Positions 1 through 6,256 of a DNA stretch of 7,146 nucleotides are shown here, piece after piece (within the stretch, counting starts at the first letter, position 1; each line of letters opens with the position of its first letter). The DNA comes from JANNGZ01 sp031404155. GTDB taxonomy: Bacteria > Pseudomonadota > Gammaproteobacteria > Burkholderiales > Burkholderiaceae_C. The notes beneath the pieces are model-generated. The model worked only from the letters and a program-made list of their open reading frames with translations. It did no database searches and had not been told where the DNA came from. Position numbers and translations under genes: made by a program. Location of the stretch: positions 1 through 7,146 of the forward strand of contig JANNGZ010000218.1 of the NCBI GenBank assembly GCA_031404155.1, read 5' to 3'.

Positions 1-673
1 TCTCGGGGTCGCTGATCAGGCCGTCGAGAAAGCGGTTGTCGAATGCCTTGTTGATCAGGCCGGCGCGCGGCCCCTGCAACTGATGGCTCATGCCGCCGGT
101 GCCCCAGATCTGCACCTTCAGCGGCTCGTCGTAACTCTGCACCGCCTTGGCGATCGCACGGCCCAGGTTGAAGCAGCGGCGGCCCGAGGGCACCGGGTAC
201 TGCACCACGTTCACCGCAAACGGAATCACCGGGCAGGGCCACGCAAAATCGGAGGCCGGCGGCTGGCCGCACATCAAACTCAGCGGCACGGTGAGGCCGT
301 GGTCCACGTCCATCTTGTTCACGATGGTGAGGTCGAAATCGTCCTGGATCACGCTCTGAGCAATGTGCGACGCCAGGTCCGGGTGGCCGATCACCTTGGG
401 CACCGGGCGCGGCCCCCAGCCTTCGTCGGCCACCGCGAACTCGGCCGCGGTGCCGATCGCAAAGGTCGGAATCATCTCCAGGCTGAACGCGGTGGCGTGG
501 TCGTTGAAGACGAGGAAGATCACGTCGGGCTTGTTGTCGAGCATCCACTGCTTGGAAAACTCGTAGCCCTTGAACACCGGCTGCCAGTAGGGCTCGTGGG
601 TCTTGCCGAGGTCGAGCGCGGCGCCGATCGCGGGCACATGCGAGGTGTAGACCGAGGCGGTGATCCTGGCCAT
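1..673 (-). CDS. ligB: Protocatechuate 4,5-dioxygenase, beta (catalytic) subunit, 3' end missing
   Basis: Catalytic subunit of the extradiol dioxygenase that opens protocatechuate between C4 and C5 with O2 and non-haem Fe(II), giving 4-carboxy-2-hydroxymuconate-6-semialdehyde. My translation of the minus strand gives 224 residues from the ATG at 673. The protein continues past the left edge; the family is about 280-300 residues. Visible family residues are His12 (TSHVP) and His59 (NDHA), matching the two iron-binding histidines of LigB, and His197 (GGMSHQ), matching its catalytic base. The third iron ligand, a Glu near residue 244, would lie outside the window, so it cannot be checked. The ATG lies 1 base after the ligA stop, with an AGGG ribosome-binding sequence inside the end of ligA, so the two subunits are probably translationally coupled. 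The frame is open throughout. Identity is secure; substrate (protocatechuate rather than gallate) is inferred from the separate alpha subunit and the operon. Confidence 0.95.
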   Translation of the reverse strand, partial: MARITASVYTSHVPAIGAALDLGKTHEPYWQPVFKGYEFSKQWMLDNKPDVIFLVFNDHATAFSLEMIPTFAIGTAAEFAVADEGWGPRPVPKVIGHPDLASHIAQSVIQDDFDLTIVNKMDVDHGLTVPLSLMCGQPPASDFAWPCPVIPFAVNVVQYPVPSGRRCFNLGRAIAKAVQSYDEPLKVQIWGTGGMSHQLQGPRAGLINKAFDNRFLDGLISDPE

Positions 674-674
674 G

Positions 675-1121
675 TCAGCGCCCTGCTTTCAGCTTGCCCG
701 CTGCACCTTGAGGTTGCCGGTGCGCCTGCGCGTCGCCGTCCTCGCCGATCACCCGGTTGCCGTCGGCAGAGCGGCCACCGGCGACCATCATGTTGCGGTA
801 CTCCTCTTCGGTCATGCCGGTCATGCTGCCCGCCATCTGCTGAAAGCTACGCCCATCGGTGGCGCCGATCTTGGCCAGGAAGTAGATGTTGCCGCCGAGC
901 GAGATCATGTGGTTCATGTCGCGCGCCAGCACCGCGAGTTTCTGCTCCTCGCTCATCGCCCATTCGTCGAGGTAGGCGCGCTCGTTGGCCTTGAAGCGCG
1001 CGCGGTTCTGTGCCTTCATCAGCGACATCGCAAACTGGTTCAGCCAGTACCCCTTGCGGGACTGTTCGGCGTCGAAGATCGTGGTGCCGGGTACGTCGAG
1101 ATAGGGTTTGTTCAGGGCCAT
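675..1121 (-). CDS. ligA: Protocatechuate 4,5-dioxygenase, alpha subunit
   Basis: Small subunit of the LigAB dioxygenase. It carries no metal ligands; in the known alpha2beta2 structure it packs on the beta subunit and closes over the active site. At 148 residues it is slightly longer than Sphingobium LigA (about 139, from memory). The family core is clear: an RKGYWLNQFAMSLMKA block at residues 22-37, YLDEW at 50-54, GGNIYFLAK at 76-84 and AGSMTGMTEEEY at 97-108. Residues 125-148 are a polar, Gly/Ala/Lys-rich tail that does not look conserved. The start at 1121 is favoured by a GAGGAGG ribosome-binding sequence formed by the last Glu-Glu-Ala codons of ligI, 8 bases upstream. It is 3 bases downstream of ligI and 1 base upstream of ligB. 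The name should not be confused with the DNA ligase gene of the same symbol. Confidence 0.95.
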   Translation of the reverse strand: MALNKPYLDVPGTTIFDAEQSRKGYWLNQFAMSLMKAQNRARFKANERAYLDEWAMSEEQKLAVLARDMNHMISLGGNIYFLAKIGATDGRSFQQMAGSMTGMTEEEYRNMMVAGGRSADGNRVIGEDGDAQAHRQPQGAAGKLKAGR

Positions 1122-1124
1122 GGG

Positions 1125-2051
1125 TCAGGCCTCCTCGGGCCAATACAGCCGCATCGGGTTGGCCACCAGCAGCTTGTGTTGCAGCTCGGCTGTGGCCGCG
1201 ATCTGCGGAATGAAATCCACCAGCAGCCCGTCGTCGGGCATGTGGTCTTTCAGATTCGGGTGCGGCCAGTCGGTGCCCCACAACACGCGGTCGGGGAAGG
1301 TCTCGACGATGCGGCGCGCGAACGGAACCACGTCGCGGTAGGCCCCGCCGTCCAAACCCGGCTCACCCTTGAGCGCCCGCGGGCCGGCGAGGCTCAGGCG
1401 CTCGGGGCAACTCACCTTGCTCCACACGTTCGGGTGTTCGCGCATGAACTTCTGGAACAGCGCGAATTCGGGGCCGTCGACGCCCAAGCTCACATCCGGC
1501 CGGCCCATGTGGTCGACGACGACGGTTGTGGGCAGCGCGGTGAAGAAGCTCCACAGCTCGGGCAGGTCCACCGCCTCGAAATAGATGACCACTTGCCAGC
1601 CGAGCGGCGCGATGCGTGCGGCGATCTCCAGCAGCTCGTCCTTGGGCGTGAAGTCCACCAGGCGCTTGACGAAGTTGAAGCGCACCCCGCGCACGCCGGC
1701 GGTGTGCATGGATTGCAGCTCGGCGTCGCTGACGCTGCGCTTGACGGTGGCGATGCCGCGCGCCTTGCCGGCGGCAGCGATGCAGGCGTCCACCATGGCG
1801 CGGTTGTCGGCGCCATGGCAGGTGGCCTGCACGATCACGTTGCGCGCAAAGCCGAGCTGGTCGCGCAGCGAAAAGAGCTGCTGCTTGCTCGCGTCGCAAG
1901 GCGTGTACTTGCGCTCGGGCGCGAAGGGGAATTCATCGCCGGGGCCGAAGACATGGCAATGCGCGTCGACGGCACCGGCCGGGACTATGAACTGCGGCTT
2001 GGAGGGCCCGGCGTACCAGTCGAGCCAGCCGGGGGTTTTCTCGAAGTTCAT
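1125..2051 (-). CDS. ligI: 2-Pyrone-4,6-dicarboxylate lactonase
   Basis: Amidohydrolase-superfamily lactonase that hydrolyses 2-pyrone-4,6-dicarboxylate to 4-oxalomesaconate in the cytoplasm. The 308-residue protein has the N-terminal HxH pair (VDAHCHVF, His31 and His33), a third histidine in VDHMGRP (His181) and the strand-8 aspartate in WGTDWPHPN (Asp261). Arg124, Arg130, Tyr157 and Arg184 fall where LigI of Sphingobium has residues that bind the substrate carboxylates, as I recall that structure. It is about 15 residues longer than that enzyme, with the extra length between His181 and Asp261. The frame stays open upstream to 2276, but that extension is Ala/Arg-rich, non-homologous and lies inside the preceding gene. 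The ATG at 2051, 1 base after that gene's TGA and with AAGGA upstream, is the start. Any metal-dependent hydrolase of this family would show HxH, but the arginine set and the ligA/ligB neighbours make the lactonase call firm. Confidence 0.95.
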   Translation of the reverse strand: MNFEKTPGWLDWYAGPSKPQFIVPAGAVDAHCHVFGPGDEFPFAPERKYTPCDASKQQLFSLRDQLGFARNVIVQATCHGADNRAMVDACIAAAGKARGIATVKRSVSDAELQSMHTAGVRGVRFNFVKRLVDFTPKDELLEIAARIAPLGWQVVIYFEAVDLPELWSFFTALPTTVVVDHMGRPDVSLGVDGPEFALFQKFMREHPNVWSKVSCPERLSLAGPRALKGEPGLDGGAYRDVVPFARRIVETFPDRVLWGTDWPHPNLKDHMPDDGLLVDFIPQIAATAELQHKLLVANPMRLYWPEEA

Positions 2052-2052
2052 C

Positions 2053-3009
2053 TCATTCCTTGTGCTTGACGCCAGCCAGGATGCGGTCGGCTTCGCTGCG
2101 CCAGTCGGCACTGCGCGCAAACGTGGCGCTGCCCTTCTCGCCGAAGAGCCCGCCGTCGGCGAGGTCGGCCACCCAGGCTTGGCGCTCGGCGGTGCCGCTG
2201 GCCGACCAGGGCGTGAGCCCCGCTTCGCGCACCGTGGCGGCCACCTCGCGCACTTCTTCGCTGCGGCGGCGGCCATGTTCGATCACGCGCTGGAAAAAAT
2301 ACGCGCCCTGCTTTTCCCAGTCGATGCCGGGGAAGGTTTCGTAAAGCGACGCGATCACCGCGTCCTCGACGCCATAGGCTCGTGCGGTGGTGAAGCTCTC
2401 GATCACCATCGCCTCCAGGCCCTTGACCATCACGCTGCGGCACATCTTGATGGCCGAGGCGACACCGAGCTTCGGGCTCGCGACTTTCGCCGAGAAGCCG
2501 AGCGCGTTGAGCTGCGGCGCCAGCGCCTGGGCCTGCGGACCGCCGAGCAACAAAGGCACCTTGATGCGGTAGGGCGGTATCGAGGTCATCACCGCGCCTT
2601 CGACATAACGCCCGCCGGCGCCGTCGACCAGCGCCGCCGCACGAATCTTCGCGCCGGGTGAGGCGGAGTTGAAGTCGAGGAACCAGGTGTGCTCCTGAAG
2701 GGCCGGCGCGCAGGCCTCGGCCACCGCCACGGTCTGGCTGGCGGTGACGGCGGAGATGATCAGGTCGGCGTTGCGCGCGGCGTCGGCATGCGAAGCGGTG
2801 AGCGACACGCCGTGCGCCTGCGCGTGTGCCTGCATCTGAGAGCGCGCATGCAATCGAACCGGCGCGAGCAGCGCGTCGCCTGCGTCGCTGCCCAGCTTCA
2901 GGTCGAAGGCCGACACCGTCACGCCTTGTGCGCGCAGGTCTTCGGCCAGGATGCGGCCGACCTCGCCGTAGCCGATCAGCGCAACGCGCCAGTGCATGGG
3001 GTTCAGCAT
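2053..3009 (-). CDS. NAD-dependent beta-hydroxyacid-dehydrogenase-like protein (DUF1932 type), function unknown
   Basis: A 318-residue two-domain oxidoreductase resembling 6-phosphogluconate/3-hydroxyisobutyrate dehydrogenases. An N-terminal Rossmann fold carries GYGEVG at residues 14-19. Asp36 ends the second strand (SAFDLK), which usually favours NAD over NADP. A substrate-loop-like DFNSASPGAK lies at 112-121. The helical C-terminal part begins with a probable catalytic Lys188 (SAIKMCRS) and resembles the DUF1932 domain. The ATG at 3009 is preferred because GAGG lies 5 bases upstream; the ATG at 2997 has no such sequence and one at 3042 would add residues ahead of the fold. It sits between the aldolase and lactonase genes and is 1 base from ligI, so it is probably co-expressed with the pathway. 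It is not the LigC/PmdC semialdehyde dehydrogenase, which belongs to the Gfo/Idh/MocA family. It could oxidise or reduce a pathway intermediate or handle a related aromatic acid. The fold is well supported; the substrate is unknown. Confidence 0.85.
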   Translation of the reverse strand: MLNPMHWRVALIGYGEVGRILAEDLRAQGVTVSAFDLKLGSDAGDALLAPVRLHARSQMQAHAQAHGVSLTASHADAARNADLIISAVTASQTVAVAEACAPALQEHTWFLDFNSASPGAKIRAAALVDGAGGRYVEGAVMTSIPPYRIKVPLLLGGPQAQALAPQLNALGFSAKVASPKLGVASAIKMCRSVMVKGLEAMVIESFTTARAYGVEDAVIASLYETFPGIDWEKQGAYFFQRVIEHGRRRSEEVREVAATVREAGLTPWSASGTAERQAWVADLADGGLFGEKGSATFARSADWRSEADRILAGVKHKE

Positions 3010-3014
3010 CGCCG

Positions 3015-3018
3015 CCTC
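3015..3018 (-). promoter_or_regulatory. Ribosome-binding site that sets the dehydrogenase start
   Basis: GAGG on the minus strand lies 5 bases before the ATG at 3009. The competing ATG codons at 2997 and 3042 lack a comparable sequence, so this site decides the start. Confidence 0.6.
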
Positions 3019-3133
3019 AGGCCAGCGCCGGGTGGCTCCCAAGGACGCGAGTGAAACGAGCTGGGGGCGGTCATTTCAGTTGCTCCACCGCGCCTCGTGC
3101 GACCTGCGACCCATGAATCGGGCAGTCTTGCCA

Positions 3134-3210
3134 AGCGGCCGCCGCGGAACTGGCTTTGCCAGGCCGCTGGCGGCGCCCCCTGGGGGGAGCGGCGAAGCCG
3201 CTTCGGGGGG
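3134..3210. repeat. Structured GC-rich intergenic element, probably a dispersed repeat or attenuator
   Basis: This fills most of the left half of the only long gap inside the operon (3010-3217). It contains three nested or adjacent dyads: AGCGGCC (3134-3140) with GGCCGCT (3162-3168); CTGGC (3150-3154) with GCCAG (3158-3162); and AGCGGC (3188-3193) with GCCGCT (3197-3202) around a GAA loop. A C5 run (3176-3180) is followed by two G6 runs (3182-3187 and 3205-3210) that compete to pair with it. Neither strand has a T-run after the stems, so it is not a classical intrinsic terminator. From memory, closely similar GC-rich elements recur between genes in Comamonadaceae genomes; only one copy is in this window, so repetition is not shown here. 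It could stall polymerase, protect the upstream mRNA end, or be a neutral insertion. The rest of the gap (3010-3133) shows no clear promoter, only a possible 23-codon ORF. Confidence 0.6.
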
Positions 3211-3217
3211 ATTCATC

Positions 3218-3901
3218 TCAGTCGACATACTTCAGGCCCGCCTTCTCCAGCGCCGGCCGCATGTTGTACATGTCCAGGCCCAGGATGCCGGTGGAGAGCT
3301 TGGCGCGTTTTTCGCCTTCGTTGGCTTCGCGCGCTGCTGCGGCAGCGGCGACCGTGGCGGCCATGGAGGCGGGCACCACCACCACGCCGTCGTCGTCGGC
3401 GAGTACCACGTCGCCGGGGTTGACGATCGCGCCGGCGCAGACGACCGGGATGTTCACCGAGCCGAGCGTGGACTTCACCGTGCCCTTGGAGCTGATCGCC
3501 TTGCTGAACACCGGGAAGCCCATCTCGGTGAGGTCGCGCACGTCGCGGCAGCCGCCGTCGATGACCAGGCCGACCGCACCTCGGGCGCGAAAGCTGGTGG
3601 CCAGCAGGTCGCCGAAGAAGCCGTCGGTGTTGTCGGCGGTGCAGGCCGCCACCACGATGTCGCCGGGCTTCAACTGCTCCGCAGCCACATGCATCATCCA
3701 GTTGTCGCCCGGTTGCAGCAGCACGGTGACCGCGGTGCCGCAGGCCTTGGCGCCGGTGTAGATCGGGCGCATGTAGGGCTTCATCAGGCCGACGCGGCCC
3801 ATCGCCTCGTGCACCGTGGCCGAACCGAATTTCGAGAGCTGCTCCACCGCGGCGCGGTCGGCGCGGGTGATGTTGCGTTTGACGATGCCGAGTTCGTACA
3901 T
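3218..3901 (-). CDS. ligK: 4-Carboxy-4-hydroxy-2-oxoadipate aldolase / oxaloacetate decarboxylase
   Basis: Last pathway step: a divalent-metal class II aldolase that splits 4-carboxy-4-hydroxy-2-oxoadipate into pyruvate and oxaloacetate; family members also decarboxylate oxaloacetate. The 227-residue product matches the usual length and the RraA-like fold. Characteristic elements are GFFGDLLATS (95-104), which lines the pyruvate site, and VIDGGCRDVRDL (113-124). In the latter, Arg119 and Asp120 correspond to the catalytic arginine and metal-anchoring aspartate of the characterised HMG/CHA aldolases. An Ala-rich helix (181-190) precedes the C-terminal tail. The frame is open far upstream (to 4696), but that part is antisense-like shadow within ligJ. 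The ATG at 3901 is supported by GAGGA 5 bases upstream and by the conserved MYELGIV start. It follows ligJ after 50 bases. RraA itself, an RNase E inhibitor, shares the fold, but the context and the GCRDV motif favour the aldolase. Confidence 0.94.
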   Translation of the reverse strand: MYELGIVKRNITRADRAAVEQLSKFGSATVHEAMGRVGLMKPYMRPIYTGAKACGTAVTVLLQPGDNWMMHVAAEQLKPGDIVVAACTADNTDGFFGDLLATSFRARGAVGLVIDGGCRDVRDLTEMGFPVFSKAISSKGTVKSTLGSVNIPVVCAGAIVNPGDVVLADDDGVVVVPASMAATVAAAAAAREANEGEKRAKLSTGILGLDMYNMRPALEKAGLKYVD

Positions 3902-3922
3902 GGGGGTCCTCAACAGGAGAGC

Positions 3923-3961
3923 GGGCGCTGCGCGCCCTTTTCGGATCGGGCTTACAAGCCC
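3923..3961 (-). other. Paired hairpins between ligJ and ligK
   Basis: Two inverted repeats lie close together: GGGCGC (3923-3928) with GCGCCC (3932-3937) around a 3-base loop, and GGGCTT (3948-3953) with AAGCCC (3956-3961), which spans the ligJ TAA stop. On the minus-strand transcript neither is followed by a U-run, so they are unlikely to terminate transcription. They could mark an mRNA-processing or stability point between the two genes. The ligK ribosome-binding sequence lies downstream of both and is not covered. A plus-strand TTTT after the first stem would act only on antisense RNA. Confidence 0.4.
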
Positions 3962-4980
3962 CTGGCTTTCAGCGCCTTGTCCAGCCGCGTGAACACACGC
4001 CGCGCGTTGCCTTCGTAGACATTGTGCCGGTCGCTGCCGACGACGATGGTTGAGGCTTCGATATAGCGTTTGGTGTCGTCGTAGTAATGCCCGGTCTCGG
4101 GGTCGATGCCGCGCACAGCGCCGATCATCTCGCTGCCGAACAGGATGTTGTCCACCGGGATCACCTTGGTCAGCAGGTCGATGCCGGGCTGGTGGTAGAC
4201 GCAGGTGTCGAAGTAGATGTTCTTCAGCAGGTGCTCGGTGAGCAGCGGCTTCTTCAGTTCCTGCGCCAGGCCGCGGAAGCGCCCCCAGTGGTAGGGCACC
4301 GCGCCGCCGCCGTGCGGAATGATGAACTTGAGGGTCGGGAAGTCCTTGAACAGATCGCTGGTCAGGCACTGCATGAAGGCGGTGGTGTCGGCGTTCAGGT
4401 AATGCGCGCCGGTGGTGTGGAAACACGTGTTGCAGCTGGTGCTCACATGGATCATCGCGGGGATGTCGTACTCGACCATCTTTTCGTAAATCGGGTACCA
4501 GTGGCGGTCGCTCAAGGGCGGCGAGGTCCAGTGCCCGCCCGAAGGATCCGGGTTCAGGTTGATGCCGACGTTGCCGTATTCCTTGACGCACTTTTCCAGC
4601 TCGGGGATGCAGGTGGCCGGGTCGACCCCCGGGCTCTGCGGCAGCATTGCCGCCGGGCTGAAGTGCGCCGGGAAAAGCTGGCTCACCCGATAACAAAGTT
4701 CATTGCAGATCGCCGCCCAGGTGCTCGAGACATTGAAGTCGCCGATATGGTGGGCCATGAAACTCGCGCGCGGGCTGAAGATGGTGAGGTCGCCGCCGCG
4801 CTCCTTCATCAGCCGCAACTGGTTCGCCTCGATCGACTCGCGCAGTTCGTCGTCGGAAATTTTCAGGTCGGCAACCCGGGGCTTCGCCGCCGGATCCTTG
4901 ATGCCGGCTACCTGCGCGTTGCGCCAGTTTTCCAGCGCCTTCGGCGCGGTGGTGTAGTGGCCATGGCAGTCGATGATCAT
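3952..4980 (-). CDS. ligJ: 4-Oxalomesaconate hydratase
   Basis: Amidohydrolase-superfamily (ACMSD-like) hydratase that adds water to isomerised 4-oxalomesaconate to give 4-carboxy-4-hydroxy-2-oxoadipate, the aldolase substrate. The 342-residue protein begins MIIDCHGHYTT. His6 and His8 form the HxH pair, His178 (AMIHVS) is the next metal ligand, and His223 (IPHGGGAVPYHWGR) sits in the conserved strand-6 motif. Strand 8 ends in FGSEM, so Glu284 stands where decarboxylases and hydrolases of this superfamily carry Asp. I recall the same positions (His6, His8, His178, Glu284) for LigJ of Sphingobium, which separates this hydratase from the decarboxylases. The start is the only sensible ATG, at the very front of the barrel; the upstream GAGAGAAAG is a weak ribosome-binding sequence. 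It lies 18 bases after the tautomerase gene and 50 before ligK. This is the pmdE position of the Comamonas operon. Confidence 0.94.
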   Translation of the reverse strand: MIIDCHGHYTTAPKALENWRNAQVAGIKDPAAKPRVADLKISDDELRESIEANQLRLMKERGGDLTIFSPRASFMAHHIGDFNVSSTWAAICNELCYRVSQLFPAHFSPAAMLPQSPGVDPATCIPELEKCVKEYGNVGINLNPDPSGGHWTSPPLSDRHWYPIYEKMVEYDIPAMIHVSTSCNTCFHTTGAHYLNADTTAFMQCLTSDLFKDFPTLKFIIPHGGGAVPYHWGRFRGLAQELKKPLLTEHLLKNIYFDTCVYHQPGIDLLTKVIPVDNILFGSEMIGAVRGIDPETGHYYDDTKRYIEASTIVVGSDRHNVYEGNARRVFTRLDKALKARGL

Positions 4981-4998
4981 TTCGGGATTCGCTTTCTC

Positions 4999-6129
4999 TC
5001 AGTTCGTTGTCGGCCACACCGACGAGGGCACCATCGCCTGGCCCTTCATCAGCAGGCGCGCGGTGCGCAGCAGCGCCGCCTTGATCACGCTTTGCGGGTT
5101 GTTCGGGTCGAGTTCGAGTTCGACGCTGAACTCACCCGTGGGGTGCTCCACCGACACACCCTTGCTGCGGCCCGAAGGCATCACGGCGATGCCCGCGCAA
5201 ACGCTGCCTTCGAGCACACACGCGGTGCCCACGGTCACCGCCGCGAGCACGCCGATCGCGTCGTGGCACACATGCGGAATGAAGCTGCGCGTGCTGAGGC
5301 TGCCGCCGTGCTTCGGCGCCGCGATCAGGGTCATCTTCGGGTAGTTCTTCTTCGTCACATCACCCAGCCCCATCGCGTGGCCGCAGGTGATGCGCAGGCG
5401 TTCGATGCGGGCCTTCAAGTCCGTATCGGCATTCAGCGCCGCCACGCTTTCGTAGCCGGTGCGGCCGACATCGGCGGCGCGCAACATCACCAGCGGCATG
5501 CCGTTGTCGATGCAGGTCACATCGACGCTGAACCCGGGCGCGTCGCCCTGCGGCTCGACGCGGACCACATCGCGCACCTGGCCGGTGGGCAGCAGGCCGG
5601 AGCAGACCGAGCCGGCGGTGTCGAGAAAGTTGATCGTGATCGGCGCACTGGCGCCCGGCGCGCCGTCGATGCGTGCATCGCCTTCGTACTCGACCCGGCG
5701 CACACCAGCGACCAGGGGCGTCTGCACCGTGATGTCGCATTGCATGTCGGTGTTCAGCGTCAAGACCCGCAGCGTCGTCGTTTCGCCCTGCGCCTGCACC
5801 AGGCCGGTTTCGAGCGCAAACGGCACCACCGCGGCGAGCATGTTGCCGCAGTTGGGCGTGGTGTCCACGCTGTCGAGTTCGGGCTGCAACTGCGCGAACA
5901 GGAAGTCGAGGTCGACCCCCGGCTTGGAGCCGCGCGAGACGATGCCGACCTTGCTGGTGAGCGGGTGCGCACCACCCAGGCCGTCGATCTGGCGCTTGTC
6001 GGGCGAGCCCATCACCGCGAGCAAGACACGGTCGCGCGCGGCGCGGTCGGCGGGCAGGTCGGCGGCGGCAAAAAACGGCCCCTTGGAGGTGCCGCCTCGC
6101 ATCAGCAGGCAGGGGATCGGGTGCAGCAT
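4999..6129 (-). CDS. galD: 4-Oxalomesaconate tautomerase / isomerase (PrpF family)
   Basis: First gene of the operon. This PrpF-family protein (diaminopimelate-epimerase fold, 376 residues) shifts a double bond in 4-oxalomesaconate so that LigJ can hydrate it. GalD of Pseudomonas putida was described as a keto-enol tautomerase and LigU of Sphingobium as a 1,3-allylic isomerase; the sequence alone does not tell which chemistry applies here. Family signatures are MRGGTSKGPFF (10-20), GGAHPLTSKVGIV (52-64), TPNCGNM (91-97), LDTAGS (169-174) and IDNGMPLV (207-214). Lys60 and Cys94 are 34 residues apart, the same spacing as the catalytic Lys/Cys pair of PrpF and LigU as I recall them. The frame is open to an ATG at 6237, but that 36-residue extension would read through the promoter-region repeats. 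The ATG at 6129 has GGA 5 bases upstream and starts right at the fold. In Comamonas the equivalent gene is pmdU. Confidence 0.92.
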   Translation of the reverse strand: MLHPIPCLLMRGGTSKGPFFAAADLPADRAARDRVLLAVMGSPDKRQIDGLGGAHPLTSKVGIVSRGSKPGVDLDFLFAQLQPELDSVDTTPNCGNMLAAVVPFALETGLVQAQGETTTLRVLTLNTDMQCDITVQTPLVAGVRRVEYEGDARIDGAPGASAPITINFLDTAGSVCSGLLPTGQVRDVVRVEPQGDAPGFSVDVTCIDNGMPLVMLRAADVGRTGYESVAALNADTDLKARIERLRITCGHAMGLGDVTKKNYPKMTLIAAPKHGGSLSTRSFIPHVCHDAIGVLAAVTVGTACVLEGSVCAGIAVMPSGRSKGVSVEHPTGEFSVELELDPNNPQSVIKAALLRTARLLMKGQAMVPSSVWPTTN

Positions 6130-6164
6130 ATTTTTCCGGTGCGAGGGGTGGGTGCCTGGGCTGG

Positions 6165-6206
6165 GTGCGGCCCGCAGCGGGCCGCACGCAGAGTGAAGTG
6201 CGGCCC
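6165..6206. repeat. Three copies of a 9-base word forming alternative hairpins in the operon leader
   Basis: GTGCGGCCC occurs at 6165-6173 and 6198-6206, and its exact reverse complement GGGCCGCAC at 6179-6187. The middle copy can pair with the left copy (5-base loop) or the right copy (10-base loop), but not both. On the plus strand the right-hand hairpin is followed by CGATTTTT, which looks like an intrinsic terminator facing lysR. On the minus strand the left-hand hairpin would lie in the 5' leader of the operon mRNA, if transcription starts near 6202. The role is unknown: attenuator, insulator against antisense reading, or protein site. Confidence 0.55.
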
Positions 6207-6208
6207 CG

Positions 6209-6237
6209 ATTTTTGGCCAGCCCGAGCCATAGATCAA
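6209..6237 (-). promoter_or_regulatory. Candidate promoter of the protocatechuate operon
   Basis: On the minus strand TTGATC (6232-6237) and AAAAAT (6209-6214) are separated by 17 bases and each match the sigma-70 consensus at 4 of 6 positions. Transcription would start near 6202, about 72 bases before the galD ATG. The centre of the LysR-type dyad (6267) then falls about 65 bases upstream, the usual position of a LysR recognition site on an activated promoter. The match is modest, as expected for an activator-dependent promoter. Supported by sequence and geometry only. Confidence 0.4.
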
Positions 6238-6256
6238 TGAGATTCCCTGGATAGCT

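Noticed and set aside
83..994. Plus-strand open frame (303 codons) antisense to ligB and ligA
   Set aside because: Arg/His-rich shadow of genes whose catalytic residues are visible on the minus strand.
675..1121. Reading the ligA symbol as NAD-dependent DNA ligase
   Set aside because: The protein is a 148-residue dioxygenase alpha subunit; the shared symbol is a naming coincidence.
660..2069. Plus-strand open frame (469 codons) antisense to ligA and ligI
   Set aside because: Same shadow pattern; the opposite strand carries intact, motif-bearing enzymes.
2052..2276. N-terminal extension of the lactonase to an ATG at 2276
   Set aside because: The 75 extra residues are low-complexity and lie inside the dehydrogenase gene; the ATG at 2051 has a good ribosome-binding sequence.
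1585..2661. Plus-strand open frame (358 codons) opposite ligI and the dehydrogenase
   Set aside because: No recognisable domain or convincing start; shadow of the coding strand.
3902..4696. Large N-terminal fusion ahead of the aldolase
   Set aside because: The extension overlaps ligJ in another frame and is Arg/Pro/His-rich; the aldolase starts at its family N-terminus.
6179..6214. Calling the hairpin plus TTTTT a terminator of a plus-strand gene
   Set aside because: No plus-strand gene precedes it in the window, so it is reported only as part of the alternative-hairpin observation.
6130..6237. N-terminal extension of the tautomerase to an ATG at 6237
   Set aside because: It would translate the repeat cluster and the candidate -10/-35 region, has no homology to the PrpF fold, and the ATG at 6129 has a better start context.
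4087..6240. Very long plus-strand open frame (717 codons) antisense to ligJ and galD
   Set aside because: Composition is His/Arg/Ala/Gly-rich without any domain; it is the antisense shadow of two confidently identified genes in high-GC DNA.
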